From assembly GCF_014845095.1 (NCBI RefSeq), contig NZ_NKUG01000036.1, positions 1 through 64,000 of the forward strand: DNA of 64,000 nucleotides, read 5' to 3'. The stretch is from Methylobacterium bullatum. GTDB lineage: Bacteria; Pseudomonadota; Alphaproteobacteria; Rhizobiales; Beijerinckiaceae. Each line of letters starts with the position of its first letter. Position 1 is the first letter of the stretch. Position numbers and translations under genes: made by a program. The notes beneath the pieces were generated by a model that was not told the DNA's origin, ran no database searches, and saw only the letters and a list, made by a program, of their open reading frames with translations. Shown in pieces: positions 49,494 through 60,420 of the stretch.

Positions 49494-49916
49494 CGCCGGG
49501 ACCCTATCGTGTTCATCCCCGTTCCGGCCTTCGGCGCGTTCGAAACCTGGATGGGCACGGGCATCCTCGCACGGGATCAAGCCCCCTCCATAGCGGGAAC
49601 GGCGCTATACTGGCGACGGATTCAGCCCCGAAGACGGCTGTAAGATAAATTTAAGTTCGCCGCCGAGCAAAATCGCTTTGAACCCCGCTCGTCATTCGGG
49701 CTCCCTTCGGCCTGGACTACGGGGAAAGCCTCATCCATGCGACGCTGTTGCGGTTGCGCCGTCGACCTCCATGTGGTCTGACACCGGCAATGCCGGCCCG
49801 AAATACGTGATCGAGGCTTGCCTTTCCCGTTGAGCTAGGACTTGCGCGCGACGTCAAAAGTCGCAAGACGCTGCGGGACGACGTAGAACGATACCAAGGG
49901 GAGCCACGAGAGGCAC
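49494..49916. promoter_or_regulatory. Intergenic region upstream of the cytochrome oxidase locus
   Basis: This 423-base divergent gap holds the lysR leader and the promoter for ctaC. No open frame of interest was seen. A GGGGAG Shine-Dalgarno precedes the ctaC ATG. Confidence 0.35.
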
Positions 49917-50768
49917 ATGCGGACCACGCAGGCGCAACACCGGTCATCATGGGGACTTGCTGCGGGCGCTTTTGCTGCGCTCGGCACCGCCCTCGTTTCT
50001 ACAGCCGCCCTGGCGGCGGGCATCGGCCAGCCCGAACCGTGGCAGATGGACCGTCAGGTCGCCGTCACAGAGAACGCGCGGGACATCCACACGTTCGAGC
50101 AGGGCATGCACTGGCTCTCCTTCGGCATCTCGGCCTTCGTGCTGGGCCTGATCGTCTATTGCATCTTCAAGTTCAACGCGAAGGCGAACCCGGTCCCGTC
50201 CAAGACCACCCACAACACCATGATCGAAATCGCCTGGACCATCGTCCCGGTGCTGATCCTGGTGGCGGTGGCCATCCCCTCGTTCCGCCTGCTGCGCACC
50301 CAGCTCTCGGACCCCAAGGCCGACGTCATCATCAAGGTGATCGGTCATGCCTGGTACTGGTCCTACGAGTACCCGGCCGTGGAGAACGGCGGCGGCTTCA
50401 CCTTCGATGCCAATATCGACGAAGACAAGCAGCCCAAGCTGCTGGGCACCGACAACGACATGGTCGTTCCGGTGAACAAGATCGTGAAGATCCAGGTGAC
50501 CGCGGCCGACGTGTTGCACTCCTGGGCGATGCCGTCCTTCGGGTTCAAGATCGACGCGATCCCCGGCCGCCTAAACCAGTTCTGGTTCAAGGCCGAGCGT
50601 GAGGGCACCTATCACGGCCAGTGCTCGGAGCTCTGCGGCGCCCGCCACGCCTACATGCCCATCACGGTGCAGGTGGTGAGCGACGAGGCCTACGCCGCTT
50701 GGCTCGCCGAGGGGAAGACCAAGTTCGCCCGCCTCGACGACGGTTCGAAGTTCGCAGAAGCCAAGTAG
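49917..50768 (+). CDS. ctaC: Cytochrome c oxidase subunit II
   Basis: The protein has 283 residues. A signal peptide (AAGAFAALGTALVSTAALAA) precedes two membrane helices (FGISAFVLGLIVYCIFKF and IEIAWTIVPVLILVAVAIP). The CuA domain has AADVLHSWAMP with a ligand histidine and GQCSELCGARHAYM with the two cysteines, methionine and second histidine. It receives electrons from cytochrome c and passes them to subunit I. It starts the aa3-type oxidase locus with ctaD 107 bases downstream. Confidence 0.96.
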   Translation: MRTTQAQHRSSWGLAAGAFAALGTALVSTAALAAGIGQPEPWQMDRQVAVTENARDIHTFEQGMHWLSFGISAFVLGLIVYCIFKFNAKANPVPSKTTHNTMIEIAWTIVPVLILVAVAIPSFRLLRTQLSDPKADVIIKVIGHAWYWSYEYPAVENGGGFTFDANIDEDKQPKLLGTDNDMVVPVNKIVKIQVTAADVLHSWAMPSFGFKIDAIPGRLNQFWFKAEREGTYHGQCSELCGARHAYMPITVQVVSDEAYAAWLAEGKTKFARLDDGSKFAEAK

Positions 50769-50860
50769 CGGCTTTTTCCGGCGCCGCCCGACGGCACCGG
50801 CTGGACCGGCCCTTCACCGGGTCGGTCCATTCGCAAATCGAGAGATTTAGAGAAACCTGA

Positions 50861-52504
<1,644 letters not shown>

Positions 52505-52572
52505 GGCACTGCCGTCTTCACGATCGCGATCGGCTTCGAAATTGCGATTGTTCTAAAACGACACTAGGGATT

Positions 52573-52602
52573 GCGAGGATCGCGTGAGCGGTCCTCGCTC
52601 TT
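52573..52602 (+). terminator. Possible attenuator hairpin after ctaD
   Basis: GCGAGGA at 52573-52579 pairs with TCCTCGC at 52592-52598, extended by CGC/GCG inside, and is followed by TCTTT. The T-run is short, so termination is probably partial, leaving the ctaB-coxF-ctaG-ctaE genes at lower expression. Confidence 0.45.
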
Positions 52603-52702
52603 TACCGGATGCCCCTCTTCACCGAGCGACATCCCGCAAAGGGCGGCGCCAGAGACGGCGTGATCCGAATTCCGGCCATACCGACAACAGTATCGGGACC
52701 CC

Positions 52703-53665
52703 ATGACGAGCCTGTCGAACAGCGTCTCCGCTGCCGCCGAGCCGCACGATTTCGCGCCGACCCCGATGATGGTCGGTGGTGAGGTCGCGGATTTCTTCGC
52801 ACTCCTGAAGCCGCGCGTGATGGTGCTGGTGATCTTCACCGCCCTCGTCGGCATGGTGGTCTCGCACGTTCACATCCAGCCCGTCGTCGGCGTGATCTCG
52901 CTCCTGATGATCGCGGTGGGCGCCGGCGCCTCCGGCTGCCTCAACATGTGGTGGGATGCCGATATCGACGCGGTCATGACCCGCACCGCGACCCGCCCGA
53001 TACCCGGCGGCCGCATCCAGCCCGGCGAGGCCCTGGCCTTCGGCATCGTCCTGTCGGTGGGCTCGGTGCTGGTGCTCGGCCTCGCCTCGAACTGGCTCGC
53101 CGCTTCGCTCCTGGCCTTCACGATCGTCTTCTACGCCGTCGTCTATTCCATGTGGCTGAAGAGGGCGACGCCGCAGAACATCGTCATCGGCGGCGCTGCC
53201 GGTGCCCTGCCCCCGATGATCGGTCAGGCGGCCGTGTCGGGATCGGTGGGCATCGAATCGACGATCCTGTTCCTCATCATCTTCATCTGGACGCCGCCGC
53301 ATTTCTGGGCGCTCGCGCTGATCAAGGCCGGCGAATACGCCAAGGCCGGCATCCCGATGATGCCCAACGTCGCCGGGCCGCAATCCACCCGCCGCCAGAT
53401 CATCTACTACTCGATCGTGTTGTTCCCGGTGGGCCTCGCCCCGGTGTTCCTCGGCTTCGGTGGATGGCTCTACGGCGTCACCGCCTTCATCGGCGGCCTC
53501 GGGATGCTGGCCTTCAGCGTCCATGTCTACCGCAACCGCGAGGGCGAGGCGGAACGCAAGGCCGCCCTCGGCATGTTCGGCTTTTCCATCCTCTACCTGT
53601 TCCTGCTGTTCTCGGCGGTCCTGGCCGAGCAGGGCCTCGGGCTCTACCGCGCGGTGCTCGCGTGA
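52703..53665 (+). CDS. ctaB: Protoheme IX farnesyltransferase (heme O synthase)
   Basis: The protein has 320 residues with about nine helices. It has the UbiA-type prenyltransferase motifs [23 protein letters not shown] with the DxxxD metal site and [14 protein letters not shown], typical of CtaB. The N-terminus [17 protein letters not shown] is also characteristic. It farnesylates heme B to heme O, which heme A synthase then oxidises for the aa3 oxidase. The stop overlaps the next start as GTGA. Confidence 0.95.
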   Translation: MTSLSNSVSAAAEPHDFAPTPMMVGGEVADFFALLKPRVMVLVIFTALVGMVVSHVHIQPVVGVISLLMIAVGAGASGCLNMWWDADIDAVMTRTATRPIPGGRIQPGEALAFGIVLSVGSVLVLGLASNWLAASLLAFTIVFYAVVYSMWLKRATPQNIVIGGAAGALPPMIGQAAVSGSVGIESTILFLIIFIWTPPHFWALALIKAGEYAKAGIPMMPNVAGPQSTRRQIIYYSIVLFPVGLAPVFLGFGGWLYGVTAFIGGLGMLAFSVHVYRNREGEAERKAALGMFGFSILYLFLLFSAVLAEQGLGLYRAVLA

Positions 53666-53835
53666 CCTCGATGCCGGAGAAATCCACGCCGCCGCGGCGT
53701 CTGACGCCCGAGGAGCAGCAGCGCCAGCGCAGGCGCTCGATCGCCATCGCCACGGTGCTGTTCGTCCTCGTGGCCATCTTCTACGCCCTGACCATCGCCA
53801 AGCTCGGACCGCAGATCCTCAACCGCCCGCTGTGA
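53662..53835 (+). CDS. CoxF-like small membrane protein
   Basis: The protein has 57 residues (54 if it starts at the ATG at 53671). A charged N-terminus ([18 protein letters not shown]) leads into a single membrane helix ([19 protein letters not shown]) and a short tail, the pattern of CoxF proteins found in rhizobial oxidase loci. The exact role is unclear, possibly in assembly. The GTG start at 53662 overlaps the ctaB stop. It is followed by ctaG. Confidence 0.75.
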   Translation: MTSMPEKSTPPRRLTPEEQQRQRRRSIAIATVLFVLVAIFYALTIAKLGPQILNRPL

Positions 53836-53878
53836 CCCGATCGACCGGACCGTTCAGCGAAGAGAGTCGGACGTCATC

Positions 53879-54493
53879 ATGACCGACATGCCAACCAAGC
53901 GAAGCAGCACGCCGAACCGCACGGCTTCGGTCACCGCCCTCGCCTGTGCGGGTCTGGCTATGGGAATGGTCGGCCTCGCCTTCGCGTCGGCGCCGCTCTA
54001 CGACATGTTCTGCAAGGCCACCGGCTATGACGGCACGCCGCGGGTCGGGCTCGCTCCCACTCAGGTCGCGATGGACGACAGCATGGTCGTCCATTTCGAC
54101 ACCAATGTCGCGTCGACCCTGCCCTGGCGCTTCGTCGCGGAGACGCCGAAGATCGAGGCGCGTCTGGGCGAGACGAAGACCGTGTTCTTCCGCGTCAAGA
54201 ACACGGGGACGACCCCCTCGACGGGGATCGCGACCTACAATGTCCAGCCCGGGCTCATGGGCAGCTTCTTCGTGAAGATCCAATGCTTCTGCTTCAACGA
54301 GCAGACGTTGCAGCCCGGCGAGACGATGGATTTCCCGGTGGTGTTCTACATCGATCCGGCCGTGCGCGCCGATTCGAACACCGCCCATCTGCAGGAACTG
54401 ACGCTCTCCTACACCTACTTCGCGTCGAAGAACGGCCAGCCCTCGGCCGCCCTGGCGACGACGGACGGCAAGGGTGCGAAAACCAATTTCTGA
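53879..54493 (+). CDS. ctaG: Cytochrome c oxidase assembly protein (Cox11 family)
   Basis: The protein has 204 residues. One membrane helix (AGLAMGMVGLAFASAPLY) is followed by the copper-binding domain with the family signature KIQCFCFNEQTLQPGE, which holds the CFC motif, and PVVFYIDPA. It delivers copper to CuB of subunit I. It lies between coxF and ctaE. Confidence 0.95.
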   Translation: MTDMPTKRSSTPNRTASVTALACAGLAMGMVGLAFASAPLYDMFCKATGYDGTPRVGLAPTQVAMDDSMVVHFDTNVASTLPWRFVAETPKIEARLGETKTVFFRVKNTGTTPSTGIATYNVQPGLMGSFFVKIQCFCFNEQTLQPGETMDFPVVFYIDPAVRADSNTAHLQELTLSYTYFASKNGQPSAALATTDGKGAKTNF

Positions 54494-54508
54494 GGTCGTC
54501 AAATAATT

Positions 54509-54542
54509 TGGCGGGACGCGTTTTGTACGCGCCAGGTTTTTT
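54509..54542 (+). terminator. Terminator-like hairpin after ctaG
   Basis: A stem of TGG with CGCG at 54509-54520 pairs with CGCG plus CCA at 54528-54534 with a bulge, across a T-rich loop. It is followed by TTTTTT at 54537-54542. The bulge weakens it, so read-through to ctaE is likely. Confidence 0.45.
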
Positions 54543-54658
54543 GAGGTCTCAAGCGTGACAACACTGCGCCGTCCCGATTAAGGGTTCCGGTGTAGCCGAA
54601 CGTTCAGAAGGTCAGAGCCGTTCGCGGCATTGGGCCCGGGGTGAGGAGAAGAATTGAG

Positions 54659-55510
54659 ATGGCCGAGGCGCACGCCAAGAATCACGACTTCCATATCTTG
54701 AGCCCGAGCCCTTGGCCGCTGTTGGGTGCCTTCTCCGGCTTCCTCATGGCGTTCGGCGCCGTGTTCTGGATGAAGAGCCTGCAGATCGGCACGCTCAGCC
54801 CCGGCCCCTACATCTTCGGCGCCGGCACGATCGGTGTGCTCTACGTCATGTTCTCCTGGTGGCGCGACGTCGTCCACGAGGCGAATGCCGGCGACCATAC
54901 CCGCGTGGTGCAGCTTCACCACCGCTACGGCATGATCATGTTCATCGCCTCCGAGGTGATGTTCTTCGCCGCCTGGTTCTGGGCCTATTTCGAGGCGGCG
55001 CTCTACACCGCCGACCCGATCCAGACCACGCGCCTGGATTTCACCGGGGGCACCTGGCCGCCCAAGGGCATCGAGGCGTTCGATCCCTGGCACCTGCCGC
55101 TCCTCAACACGCTGATCCTGCTGACCTCCGGCACGACGATCACCTGGGCTCACCACGCCCTGCTGCACAACGACCGCAAGGGCCTGAAATACGGTCTGTG
55201 GCTCACGATCATCCTCGGCGTGCTGTTCACGGCCTGCCAGGCCTACGAGTACAGCCACGCGCATTTCGGCTTCTCGGGCAGCATCTACTCGGCGACCTTC
55301 TTCATGGCGACGGGCTTCCACGGCGCTCACGTCATCATCGGCACGATCTTCCTCGCGATCTGCCTATACCGGGTCTATCTCGGCCAGTTCACAGTCCAGC
55401 AGCATCTCGGCTTCGAGTTCGCCGCTTGGTACTGGCACTTCGTCGATGTGGTCTGGCTGTTCCTGTTCGCGTCGATCTACGTCTGGGGCGCCGGCACGGC
55501 GGCTCACTGA
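54659..55510 (+). CDS. ctaE: Cytochrome c oxidase subunit III
   Basis: The protein has 283 residues with seven membrane helices. Characteristic segments are [50 protein letters not shown]-like [17 protein letters not shown] and [18 protein letters not shown]. Subunit III stabilises the oxidase and holds lipids for oxygen access. A strong GAGGAG Shine-Dalgarno supports the ATG at 54659 over an upstream GTG. Confidence 0.96.
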   Translation: MAEAHAKNHDFHILSPSPWPLLGAFSGFLMAFGAVFWMKSLQIGTLSPGPYIFGAGTIGVLYVMFSWWRDVVHEANAGDHTRVVQLHHRYGMIMFIASEVMFFAAWFWAYFEAALYTADPIQTTRLDFTGGTWPPKGIEAFDPWHLPLLNTLILLTSGTTITWAHHALLHNDRKGLKYGLWLTIILGVLFTACQAYEYSHAHFGFSGSIYSATFFMATGFHGAHVIIGTIFLAICLYRVYLGQFTVQQHLGFEFAAWYWHFVDVVWLFLFASIYVWGAGTAAH

Positions 55511-55557
55511 CACCGGTCCCGCCTCATCGAGGCGAAGCGACACAGGTATGAGAATCA

Positions 55558-55580
55558 GGGCGGCGCGAGCCGCCCTTTTT
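55558..55580 (+). terminator. Rho-independent terminator after ctaE
   Basis: GGGCGGC at 55558-55564 pairs perfectly with GCCGCCC at 55569-55575 across a GCGA loop, followed by TTTTT. It ends the ctaCDB-coxF-ctaGE unit. Confidence 0.9.
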
Positions 55581-55650
55581 CGTGCCATGACTGCCGGGAA
55601 CCCCATATGGGGCGGACGGCGGACTCGCCCGTCACCGAGGAGCAAGCATC

Positions 55651-56019
55651 GTGAATCACCCTCGGCCGCTACCGCCGCCAGTTCCCACCGGATTGCGCTG
55701 CCGCTGCCCCCGCTGCGGCAAGGGCGCGATGTTCGACGGCTTCCTCACGTTCCGGCCGTCCTGTGAGGTCTGCGGCCTCGACTATTCGAACTTCAATTCC
55801 GGCGACGGCCCCGCCTTCTTCGTCATGTCCATCGTCGGCATCGTCGTCGTCGGGCTGGCGCTCTGGCTCGAGATCACCTTCGAGCCGCCGATCTGGGTCC
55901 ATGCCGTCGTGGCCATCACCCTGTCGGTCGGGCTGAGCCTCGCCCTCGTGCGCCCGTTGAAGGGAATGCTGGCGGCGCTTCAATTCGCCAACAAGGCCGC
56001 GGAGGGGCGCTTTCGCTGA
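55651..56019 (+). CDS. DUF983 family membrane protein
   Basis: The protein has 122 residues. An N-terminal zinc-ribbon-like part (CRCPRCGKGAMFDGFL and CEVCGLDYSNFNSGDGPAF) is followed by two membrane helices. The family is often found beside oxidase and SURF1 genes, and its role is unknown. The start is a GTG with GAGGAG 9 bases upstream. Its stop overlaps the SURF1 start as TGATG. Confidence 0.88.
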   Translation: MNHPRPLPPPVPTGLRCRCPRCGKGAMFDGFLTFRPSCEVCGLDYSNFNSGDGPAFFVMSIVGIVVVGLALWLEITFEPPIWVHAVVAITLSVGLSLALVRPLKGMLAALQFANKAAEGRFR

Positions 56020-56795
56020 TGCCCAAGCCTGTTCGTCCGGGCGCCGTGCGGGCGCTTGCGGCGCCCGCCATCGCCTCGCTGATCTGCCTTGCCATCCTGT
56101 TGAGCCTCGGCGTCTGGCAGTTGCATCGCAAGGGCGAGAAGGAAGCCCTGATCGGCCGCATCGTCGCTCGCTCGCGCGCCGAGCCCCCTGCCCCTCTCCC
56201 GGCCCGAAACGATTGGGATCCGGCGCGGGACGAGTTCGAGCGCGTGCGGGTGACGGGGACGCTGCTGAACGATCAGGAGACCCTGGTCCACGGTCTCGCG
56301 GCCGGTGCCGTGCCTGGCAAGGCTCTCCAGGGCTTCTACGTTCTGACACCGTTGAAGCGGGACGATGACGGCAGCCTCGTCATCGTCAACCGGGGTTTCG
56401 TGCCCACGGAGTTGAAGGATGCGGCGCGGCGCCAGCCGGGACAGGTCGCCGGATCGGTCACGATCACCGGGATGCTGCGCGGTTCCGAGATACGGACCAT
56501 GTTCGTGCCGCCGCCGGAGCCCGCCAAGGGAGAGTGGTTCCATCGCGACATCGACGGCATCGCCGCTGCGAGGGGGCTCACCGTGATGCCCTATCTCATC
56601 GAGGCGGATGCCACGCCGAACCCCGGCGGCTGGCCCAAGGGCGGACAGCTTCGCGTCGACCTTCCCAACAACCACATGCAATACGCCTTCACATGGTTCG
56701 GCATCGCCGCCTGCCTGGTCGGCGTCTTCGGCGTCTTCGCGTGGAAACGTCTCTCGGAAGAACGGGACGGCTCCGCGAGCAACCCGGCCACATAA
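56019..56795 (+). CDS. SURF1 family protein
   Basis: The protein has 258 residues. It has two membrane helices, one at the N-terminus (AIASLICLAILLSLGVWQL) and one near the C-terminus (YAFTWFGIAACLVGVFGVF), as in all SURF1 proteins. Typical motifs are LGVWQLHRKGEKEAL, FERVRVTGTLL and IVNRGFVP. SURF1 helps insert heme a into oxidase subunit I. It follows DUF983 directly and belongs with the oxidase genes, although a terminator lies between ctaE and these genes. Confidence 0.93.
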   Translation: MPKPVRPGAVRALAAPAIASLICLAILLSLGVWQLHRKGEKEALIGRIVARSRAEPPAPLPARNDWDPARDEFERVRVTGTLLNDQETLVHGLAAGAVPGKALQGFYVLTPLKRDDDGSLVIVNRGFVPTELKDAARRQPGQVAGSVTITGMLRGSEIRTMFVPPPEPAKGEWFHRDIDGIAAARGLTVMPYLIEADATPNPGGWPKGGQLRVDLPNNHMQYAFTWFGIAACLVGVFGVFAWKRLSEERDGSASNPAT

Positions 56796-56890
56796 GGAAG
56801 CCGGCAGGGCTCGGGATCCGGGCTCGCTCTTGCCGGCCGGACGCGTCGCGCTATCCTGACGTCGGACATCCCCATCGCGGAGTGTGGTCC

Positions 56891-57313
56891 ATGCGCGCCG
56901 TCCTCTCCCTGCTGATCGCCCTCACCTGTCTCGCTTCGGAACCGGCCCGGGCCGCAGACGAAGCGGCGAAGCTCGCAGCCAGGGCGACGGTGGAGCGTCA
57001 GATCGAGGCGTTCCGCAAGGACGACGCGGCCACCGCCTATGCCCAGGCCGCCCCGTCGATCCAGGGGATGTTCGCCTCACCGGACACGTTCATCGAGATG
57101 GTCCGGAAGGGATACGGTGCCGTCTACCGCGCCCGCAGCTTCAGCATCGATCGTGTCGAGGAGAGCGGCGAGGACGGTCTCAGCCTGGGCATGACGCTGC
57201 AGGACGAGAACGGCATCGACTGGACTGCGCTCTACAGCCTCGAAAAGCAGAGCGACGGCACATGGCGGATCAATGGCTGCCGCCTCGTCAAGGCGCCCGG
57301 CGACAACGCATAG
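56891..57313 (+). CDS. DUF4864 family secreted protein
   Basis: The protein has 140 residues. A signal peptide (VLSLLIALTCLASEPARA) is followed by a small domain with VERQIEAFRKDDAATAYAQAAPSIQGMF and GCRLVKAP at the end, matching DUF4864. The fold is probably NTF2-like. The function is unknown. It is transcribed alone between SURF1 and the next gene. Confidence 0.82.
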   Translation: MRAVLSLLIALTCLASEPARAADEAAKLAARATVERQIEAFRKDDAATAYAQAAPSIQGMFASPDTFIEMVRKGYGAVYRARSFSIDRVEESGEDGLSLGMTLQDENGIDWTALYSLEKQSDGTWRINGCRLVKAPGDNA

Positions 57314-57533
57314 GTGAGGGCCGGCTGGGATGGTCATGGCCCGGTCTTTCCCGAAGCCTGAAGCTCCCTAAAGAACCCGATCCGCCGGTAGATGCGCCGC
57401 GCCCCCTTCGCGGCTAAAGAAGGCCTCAGGAAACCCTCCGTGACGACCGGTCCTCGTACCGAGCGCGACGGCGCGGTGGGAATTTGGTGAGACACGTTCG
57501 AGGTCTCGCCGGATCGAGGAGGATGAGGTCGAG

Positions 57534-58868
57534 ATGAGCGGAACACAGCCGGTGGATCCGTATTGGGCGGCACTCCTCGCGTTCCTGGACGAAGACGGCG
57601 CGCTCCTTGCCGCCACGGCGGCACCGGACGGGCTCAAGGAGTATCGCCCGGACCTGATCGCCTTCTCGGACCTCGACGACATCCCCTCTGTCCGGCAGGT
57701 GGTTTGCCACAAGGGCCTGATCGAGCAGATTCCGGTACGTCTGCTCGCCGCCAGTTTCGGAAGGGCCAAGCTCGCTTTCTCCAACGAGGTATTCGTCGTG
57801 TTCCGTCTCGGGCACAGCGAGTCGGACCACGTTCGGTCGTTCGAGATCGATCTCGCCAACCATCTCTCCAGTTCCGATCTCGATGCCGGGCAGCCCGCCG
57901 CCCGGCGCAAAGAGGTGACCCGGCCGCTCCTCCGGCGGCCCGTCGCATCCGCGAGAGGCGTGGGCGTGCCCCGCATCGTGGCAGCCCTTCAATCCCCGAC
58001 GCTCCTCAACAACTGGGCGTCCGCCGGCGGATGGAATCTGGAAGCGGCCAAGCTCGGCGATCATGACGGCTTGGCGGAATCGGCCCTGCTGCAGGTTCCG
58101 TCCTGGGACGGGAGCGACGAGAACGTCGCGGCAGTCCTCGTGACCACCCCGCTTCAGCTCGAGGAAGCCAGAACCCATTTGCCCAACGCCGCCCATATCT
58201 GGATCATCCACAACGGGCGCGCGGGACTTCTTCCGCCGAAGCTCATCGACGAGGTGGATGGCGTCATCACCTTGTCCCGCAAGGTCCTCGCCCTTCAACG
58301 CACCCATCATCCGGCGTTGCTGCACAAACCGTCCTGGGTGATCGCCCCCTGGTACGAGCCCGAGCGGCGTTACCGATGGAGCGCGGACCGCGCCTGGACG
58401 ATGAAATCGCGGCCGAACACGCGCGATCGCTACGACTTGGCGCTGACCCATCAGGTCATCGAACTGGCCAAGCGGCGATCCGTCGACATCGTCATGTACG
58501 GACAGGACACGGTGGGAGGCTTTCTCGACGGGCGCGCCAAGGACGAGTTGCAGAGCTCGTGTTCGTGCTACGTCAGTCCCCTGCCGCCCTGGGCGGGGTT
58601 CGGCCTGGCGCAGCACGAGTGCCTGTCGGGCGGCGTTCCGCTGGCGGGCCTGCTTTGGGGCGACTTGAAAGAGGACCTTCCGGCCCCGTATCCGGCTCTC
58701 ACCGAGACGCTGGACGATCTGGCCGAGACCATACGGCGGCTCTGCACCGAGGAAGCCCATGCCGAGGCGGTGTCTGAGGCGGGGCTGGACTACATCGCTC
58801 AGGCGCGAACGAAGTCTCGGACGGAGCGGGCGATCGAAAGGTTCCTCGACGAGGTCGGCGGAGCTTGA
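57534..58868 (+). CDS. Unrecognised protein, possibly a GT-B-type glycosyltransferase
   Basis: The protein has 444 residues with no signal peptide or membrane helix. I do not recognise the family. The middle has AAHIWIIHNGRAGLLP and VDGVITLSRKVL, a pattern often found where a GT-B N-terminal lobe meets the linker, and the C-terminal part has WAGFGLAQHECLSGGVPLAG, resembling the donor-binding loop with glutamate of GT4 enzymes. Without a search this is only a hint. The next gene is threonine synthase, unrelated. Confidence 0.4.
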   Translation: MSGTQPVDPYWAALLAFLDEDGALLAATAAPDGLKEYRPDLIAFSDLDDIPSVRQVVCHKGLIEQIPVRLLAASFGRAKLAFSNEVFVVFRLGHSESDHVRSFEIDLANHLSSSDLDAGQPAARRKEVTRPLLRRPVASARGVGVPRIVAALQSPTLLNNWASAGGWNLEAAKLGDHDGLAESALLQVPSWDGSDENVAAVLVTTPLQLEEARTHLPNAAHIWIIHNGRAGLLPPKLIDEVDGVITLSRKVLALQRTHHPALLHKPSWVIAPWYEPERRYRWSADRAWTMKSRPNTRDRYDLALTHQVIELAKRRSVDIVMYGQDTVGGFLDGRAKDELQSSCSCYVSPLPPWAGFGLAQHECLSGGVPLAGLLWGDLKEDLPAPYPALTETLDDLAETIRRLCTEEAHAEAVSEAGLDYIAQARTKSRTERAIERFLDEVGGA

Positions 58869-59001
58869 TCGATTCGGTCTTCGCGGAAACGGCGCCGCTT
58901 CATTCATCTATCGGCGAAGCGTGATCCCGGACGTCGGCAATTTCCGGCTTTCGACAGCGCCATCCACTTCGTGTAGACCGGCCCCCTTCCCGGAGGCCCC
59001 T

Positions 59002-60414
59002 TTGCTACACGTTTCGACCCGCGGCGCCGCGGCGCCCCTCAGCTTTTCCGATGCTCTCCTCGCCGGCCTCGCCCGCGACGGCGGTCTGTACCTGCCCGAG
59101 AGTTGGCCGCAGATTTCCCGTGACGAGATCGCCGGGCTCGCCGGACAGCGCTACGCCGACGCGGCCAAGCTCGTCCTGCGGCCGCTGATCGACGGCGAGA
59201 TCGCGGATGCCGATCTCGACCGGATGATCGAGGACTCCTACGCCACCTTCCGCCACCCGGCGGTGTGTCCGCTGGTGCAGCTCGACGACAACCTGTTCCT
59301 GCTGGAGCTCTTCCACGGTCCGACGCTGGCGTTCAAGGACGTGGCGATGCAGCTCCTCGGCCGGCTGATGGACCACGTCCTGCGGTCCCGCCGCTCCCGC
59401 GCCACCATCGTCGGCGCCACCTCCGGCGATACCGGCAGCGCCGCCGTCGAGGCCTTCCGAGGGCTCGATCAGGTCGACATCTTCATCCTGTTCCCGCATG
59501 GCCGCGTCTCCGAGGTGCAGCGCCGCCAGATGACGTCGGTGGGCGCGGACAATGTCCACGCCATCGCCATCGACGGCAATTTCGACGATTGCCAGAACAT
59601 CGTCAAAGCTTTGTTCCAGCACGCGGATTTCGCCGACGAGCTGCGGCTTTCCGGCGTCAACTCGATCAACTGGGCGCGGGTCGCCGCTCAGGCGGTCTAT
59701 TACTTCACCAGCGCCGTGGCCCTGGGCGCACCGCACCGCCCCGTCTCCTTCTCGGTGCCGACGGGCAATTTCGGCGACATCCTCGCCGGGTGGGTCGCCA
59801 AGCGCATGGGCCTGCCCATCGAGCGCCTGATGATCGGCACCAACGCCAACGACATCCTGGCCCGCACCCTGGAGCATGGCGCCTACGAGGTTCGCGGCGT
59901 CCAGCCGACCACCTCGCCCTCCATGGACATCCAGATCTCCTCGAATTTCGAGCGCCTGCTGTTCGAGGCCCTGGGCCGCGACGCGTCGAGCCTGTCGCGA
60001 CTGATGGCCGGTCTCAAGCAATCGGGCGGCTTCCACCTCGACGAGGCGGTCCTCAAGGCCGTCCGTGACGAGTTCGATGCCGCCTCGGTCCCGGAAGAAG
60101 CCGTCATCGCCGAAATCGCGCGGGTCCACCGGGAGATCGGCATGGTCATCGACCCGCATACCGCCATCGGCGTTCATGCCGGCCGGCGCCTTCTGGAGAA
60201 AGACGGTAAGACCCCCGTCGTCGCCCTGGCCACCGCACATCCGGCGAAGTTTCCGGATGCGGTCGCACAGGCGACGGGGGGCCATCGCCCGGCCCTGCCG
60301 CCGCACCTCGCCGATCTGCTGGATCGGAAGGAGCGTTTCATCCGCGTCGCCAACGATCAGGCGGCGGTGGAAGCTTTCATCCGCGCACATTCACGCATCA
60401 CGGCGGGGAACTGA
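59002..60414 (+). CDS. thrC: Threonine synthase
   Basis: The protein has 470 residues. It has the PLP lysine in LFHGPTLAFKDVAMQLLG, the phosphate-binding VGATSGDTGSAAVEAF and the later FSVPTGNFGDILAGWVAKRMGLP. It converts O-phosphohomoserine to threonine. The N-terminus of the family, MxxxSTRG, aligns here with a TTG-initiated LLHVSTRG; GGAGG at 58992-58996 is 5 bases upstream of that TTG, and no ATG fits. The adjoining M16 peptidase gene starts 6 bases after the stop, a pairing often seen in alphaproteobacteria. Confidence 0.93.
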   Translation: MLHVSTRGAAAPLSFSDALLAGLARDGGLYLPESWPQISRDEIAGLAGQRYADAAKLVLRPLIDGEIADADLDRMIEDSYATFRHPAVCPLVQLDDNLFLLELFHGPTLAFKDVAMQLLGRLMDHVLRSRRSRATIVGATSGDTGSAAVEAFRGLDQVDIFILFPHGRVSEVQRRQMTSVGADNVHAIAIDGNFDDCQNIVKALFQHADFADELRLSGVNSINWARVAAQAVYYFTSAVALGAPHRPVSFSVPTGNFGDILAGWVAKRMGLPIERLMIGTNANDILARTLEHGAYEVRGVQPTTSPSMDIQISSNFERLLFEALGRDASSLSRLMAGLKQSGGFHLDEAVLKAVRDEFDAASVPEEAVIAEIARVHREIGMVIDPHTAIGVHAGRRLLEKDGKTPVVALATAHPAKFPDAVAQATGGHRPALPPHLADLLDRKERFIRVANDQAAVEAFIRAHSRITAGN

Positions 60415-60420
60415 GAACCC

